Below are positions 61,330-64,000 of a stretch of DNA of 64,000 nucleotides, one piece after another. The DNA lies in contig NZ_CP085990.1 in the NCBI RefSeq assembly GCF_020736705.1, positions 2,294,001 through 2,358,000 of the forward strand, given 5' to 3'. The notes below the pieces were generated by a model, which was not told the DNA's origin, ran no database searches, and worked only from the letters and a program-made list of their open reading frames with translations. The number at the start of each line of letters is the position of its first letter. The stretch's first letter is position 1. The DNA comes from Psychrobacter sanguinis. GTDB lineage: Bacteria > Pseudomonadota > Gammaproteobacteria > Pseudomonadales > Moraxellaceae. The translations under genes and the position numbers were made by a program.

Positions 61330-61473
61330 ATGGCGTATGTTCTGGTGGAAGAGGGGAAAATCGAAGAGCTTAAGGAAGCCTGCCAGCAATCCTTAAAGGT
61401 TGACGATATTAAATTAGGTAGCAGCTACATTGCTGATTATGAGCAATCAGGCGAAAATAAAAAGGAAGATTAA
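61330..61473 (+). CDS. Very small phage protein (47 residues) with repeat-like end
   Basis: A short frame with AGGAGTTAATTT before ATG 61330, immediately followed by the fibre gene. The product is acidic (VEEGKIEELKEACQQ) and ends SSYIADYEQSGENK, resembling the YIPDYQQ end of the preceding protein. A real gene is supported by ribosome site and spacing; function is unknown. Confidence 0.5.
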   Translation: MAYVLVEEGKIEELKEACQQSLKVDDIKLGSSYIADYEQSGENKKED

Positions 61474-61475
61474 TT

Positions 61476-64000
61476 ATGAGCATCAAAGGCGTTGTTCTTA
61501 GCAAGGACACAGACGTAAGAGAGCTTGCGACCCGTATCGGTAAAGATATTGGTAGCATTGACAATCTTACAACTGGCGATAAAAAGAGCATTGTAAGTGC
61601 TGTTAATGAGGTTAAAAAAGCAACTGTTGAGGCTGGCAAGATTTACGCCACCAAAGAAGAGGCTGCTAAGCTTGCCAGCAAGGTAGAGCTACAAAAAGCT
61701 ATCGCTGATCTTATCAACGGTGCAGATGAAGATGATGATACCTTAAAGGAGCTTGCCGATAAGATCGCAAGTTTGTTAGAGGCAGACAAAAACTTTGCTC
61801 AACAAATTAGCGTTATCAATAGCGAAAAGGCATCGCGTACTGAACTTAACCAGGCTAAAACAGAGTTATCCGGAACAATCCAAACAACTCGAAACCAACT
61901 ACAAACAGCTATCGGTGCAGAGGAAACTTCTCGTAAAGCCGAAGATAAAGCTATCCGTGGTGAGTTTGCCAAAGCCGACCAAGACTTGAAAAAGGCAGTT
62001 GATGCAGCAGACGCAGCAATTCGCAGTGAGTTTGCAGCGGCCGATAAGTCGCTTAAAAGCGCAGTTGACGCAGCAGATACGGCCATTCGCAGTGAGCTTA
62101 CCCAAGCTACTCAAACCCTAAAGCAAGAAGCCAAGCAAGAGTCAGAAGCACGTAAGGCCGAAGATACAGCCATTCGTGGTGAACTTGCTGAATCTAGCCA
62201 GCAGGCCCAAAAAGCGCTTGAAGATGAAGCAGCTGAACGCTTAGAAGAAGATACAGCTATCCGTAACGAGTTTGCCTTAGCTGATCAAGAACTACAAAAA
62301 GCGATTGAGTCAGAAGCGGCCACCCGTAAAGCACAAGATACCGATATCCGTAACAAGTACGCAACCAAGGCTGAATTAACCCAGGCTATCACCGATTTAA
62401 TTAACGGTGCAGACGCCGATTCAGACTCTTTAAAAGAACTTGCGGACAAAATTACTGCCCTGGCTCAAGCCGATAAGGGATTGGTAAGTGCTACCGAAGC
62501 TCAATCATTCAAGGCGGCTAACAAAGAGATTGCACGCAATAATATTGATGCAGTAGCTAAAGCCACGTTTGAAACAACGGTAGCTGATATCAACAAAGTT
62601 AAAGCAACTCGTGAAGAGCTTGGCCTAGCTAAAACAGAGCTAACAGACTCTATTAACGCTAAGAGCGCACAGCTTAAATCATCTATTGAGGATGAAGCGG
62701 CTAATCGCAAAGCAGAAGGCGCAGCAATTCGCACAGCATTTGCTCATGCAGACACGATGAACAAAGAAGCTTTAACAGCGTTGATCAACACTAAAGAAAC
62801 CGCTATGCGTAGCGAGTTTACTAAGTACGATGAACTGCTACAAAGTGGGATTGAAGCAGAAGAGATTATCCGTAAGGTAGAAGATGCTGCTATTCGCAGT
62901 GAATTTGCCATTGCTGATCAAAAGCTTAGAGAAGAGCTTAGAAGCACAATCAACACTAGAGAAGCAGCTGTTCGTGTAGATTTCAAACAAGCTGATAGCC
63001 AGGTACAAGCGGCCGTTACAGCAGAAGAAAATGCACGCAAGGCGCAAGGCGCAGCCATTCGTAGTGAATTGGCTAACACAGACCAAAAACTACAAGCCTC
63101 GGTTGTTGCAGAAGAGAGCGCACGTAAAGCAGAAGGCGTGGCCATTCGCGGCGAGCTGGCAGGTGTTAACCAGCTGCTACAAAATACTATCAATGCAGAA
63201 AGCGCGGCTCGTAAAGCGGAAGATGCAGCTATTCGTAATGAGTATGCTACTAAAAACGAGCTAACCAAAGCGATCACTGACTTAGTCAATGGCGCTGATG
63301 CTGATTCTGATACGTTAAAAGAGCTGGCCGATAAGATCACAGCCCTAGCCCAAGCCGACAAAGGCCTAGTTAGTGCTACCAGCGCTCAAGAGTTTAAAGA
63401 AGCCAACAAGGAAATTGCTCGTAAAAATATCGACGCAGTATCTAAGGCGGATTTTGAGCAGTCAGTAACAACAATCAATAGCACTAAAGCTGATCGTACT
63501 GAACTTGCGCAAGCCAAAACTGAATTAAGCCAATCTATTCAGGATAAAGGCGCTGAACTAAAAGCAGCTATTGACGAAGAGCAGGCCGAGCGTAAGTCTG
63601 AAAATACAGCTATTCGCAGCGAACTTGCTTTAGCAGACCAAAGCTTAAAAGACGACATTGAGGCGAAAGACGCAGCTATTCGCAGCGAGCTTACCCAGTC
63701 TAGCCAGCAACTTCAAGAAGCCATTAGTGCAGAAGAAGAAGCTAGAAAGGCCGAAGGCGCTGTTATTCGCAGTGAATTTGCCCAGGCAGACCAGGAACTA
63801 AAAGAAGCTGTTGATGCAGAAGATGCAGCTATCCGAGGCGAACTAGCGAAGGCTGGCGAGCAGTTGCAAGAAGCGATTGAAGCTGAAAAAACGGTCCGTG
63901 AAGCCGCTGAAACCGCTATCAATGAGCAGATTGCTACTAAAGCTGATAAAGCCCCAGAGGGCGAGGAATATGCGCTTGTTTCAGCTATTCCAGACCTAGC
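61476..64000 (+). CDS. Giant coiled-coil tail fibre (3' end outside the window)
   Basis: At least 841 codons are open to the window end. After a 30-residue start (MSIKGVVLSKDTDVRELATR) there is a near-continuous trimeric-type coiled coil with dozens of AIRSEL/AxxEAARKAE-like units of about 22-25 residues. Two long, similar blocks (62352-62736 and 63236-63618; NGADADSDxLKELADKIT) interrupt it. The pattern is that of a long tail fibre shaft. GGAAGATTAATT precedes ATG 61476. It probably bears the receptor-binding tip beyond the window. Confidence 0.78.
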   Translation, partial: MSIKGVVLSKDTDVRELATRIGKDIGSIDNLTTGDKKSIVSAVNEVKKATVEAGKIYATKEEAAKLASKVELQKAIADLINGADEDDDTLKELADKIASLLEADKNFAQQISVINSEKASRTELNQAKTELSGTIQTTRNQLQTAIGAEETSRKAEDKAIRGEFAKADQDLKKAVDAADAAIRSEFAAADKSLKSAVDAADTAIRSELTQATQTLKQEAKQESEARKAEDTAIRGELAESSQQAQKALEDEAAERLEEDTAIRNEFALADQELQKAIESEAATRKAQDTDIRNKYATKAELTQAITDLINGADADSDSLKELADKITALAQADKGLVSATEAQSFKAANKEIARNNIDAVAKATFETTVADINKVKATREELGLAKTELTDSINAKSAQLKSSIEDEAANRKAEGAAIRTAFAHADTMNKEALTALINTKETAMRSEFTKYDELLQSGIEAEEIIRKVEDAAIRSEFAIADQKLREELRSTINTREAAVRVDFKQADSQVQAAVTAEENARKAQGAAIRSELANTDQKLQASVVAEESARKAEGVAIRGELAGVNQLLQNTINAESAARKAEDAAIRNEYATKNELTKAITDLVNGADADSDTLKELADKITALAQADKGLVSATSAQEFKEANKEIARKNIDAVSKADFEQSVTTINSTKADRTELAQAKTELSQSIQDKGAELKAAIDEEQAERKSENTAIRSELALADQSLKDDIEAKDAAIRSELTQSSQQLQEAISAEEEARKAEGAVIRSEFAQADQELKEAVDAEDAAIRGELAKAGEQLQEAIEAEKTVREAAETAINEQIATKADKAPEGEEYALVSAIPDL
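62352..63618 (+). repeat. Two about 130-codon repeats inside the fibre gene
   Basis: The segments 62352-62736 and 63236-63618 encode closely similar 128-residue blocks (ATKxELTxAITDLxNGAD, LKELADKITALAQADKGLVS, ANKEIARxNIDAV). They are separated by about 500 nt of shorter AIR-type units. A shorter related block (IADLINGADEDDDTLKELAD) lies near 61700. This suggests growth of the fibre by internal duplication. Confidence 0.8.

Larger units (their letters stand above)
22350..64000. mobile_element. Large prophage, left part (right end outside the window)
   Basis: A leftward early operon, a CI/Cro-type switch, an O/P-like replication module and rightward morphogenesis genes follow in lambda-like order from about 22.35 kb to the end of the window. 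Host-like genes stop at the IS1 copy on the left. No integrase, portal or right boundary is seen. The two IS1 insertions and the broken hydrolase gene suggest at least partial decay. Confidence 0.85.

Overview
The window reads as Moraxellaceae chromosome, most likely Psychrobacter or a close relative. The basis is the AT-leaning composition, a Slam-type surface-lipoprotein exporter next to a transferrin-binding-protein-like lipoprotein, metal receptors with Fur- and Zur-like sites, and IS1/IS5 family elements. Genus assignment is an inference from gene content and was not tested by search.

Positions 1-22,250 are host chromosome devoted largely to metal uptake and surface proteins. A truncated FhuB-like permease is followed by a Fur-boxed TonB receptor with eight TCAGTA hexamers in its leader. 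Next come a PvdE/SyrD-type ABC exporter, a second Fur-boxed receptor and SotB. After a very AT-rich gap come a TbpB-like lipoprotein, its Slam translocator and a solitary LolC/E-type permease. A ZnuD-like, histidine-rich receptor with a Zur-like palindrome follows, then a small unknown gene and a DedA protein. A COG4705 membrane protein gene has been split by an IS5-family element. An IS1-family element with an 8-bp target duplication closes this part.

From about 22,350 to the end of the window lies a large prophage that is not complete within the window. Its left arm (22,683-28,458, minus strand) carries an excisionase-like gene, a MazG-like gene, an SSB-like protein with a Sak4-like ATPase, and many small genes. 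Lambda-like control is visible: a LexA/CI-type repressor diverges from a Cro-like gene, and ATGCA-N4-TGCAT operators occur in a three-site array on each side of the immunity region. Between the two arrays sits about 7 kb of accessory cargo in cassettes closed by near-identical terminators: a Na+/H+ antiporter-type protein, a YqhA-family protein, a cysteine-rich secreted peptide, a four-gene ABC-three-component (ABC-3C) conflict system, and assorted small or decaying genes. To the right come a CII-like gene, an antirepressor, an O-like initiator with five internal iterons beside an AT-rich stretch, a P-like loader, a VRR-NUC nuclease, a possible small terminase and a HicAB pair.

The late region (44.2-64 kb, plus strand) has an unusual order. 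A 939-codon virion peptidoglycan-hydrolase gene, broken by a second copy of the same IS1 element, comes first. The large terminase, a collar fibre, a SWIM-like zinc-cluster protein, the probable major capsid protein and a run of tail or appendage genes follow. The appendage genes include a protein made of about ten GY-type repeats and a very long coiled-coil fibre that leaves the window. No portal or integrase was recognised.

The most interesting candidate system is the ABC-3C cassette at 31,305-34,136. Its extra gene is a 72-residue one-TM protein, and its cytoplasmic tail carries the same motif (GS-x-N-x-F ... QQ ... I-x-N) as the N-terminus of the adjacent ABC-3C effector-side protein. This pattern suggests homotypic, amyloid-like signalling to a membrane effector.
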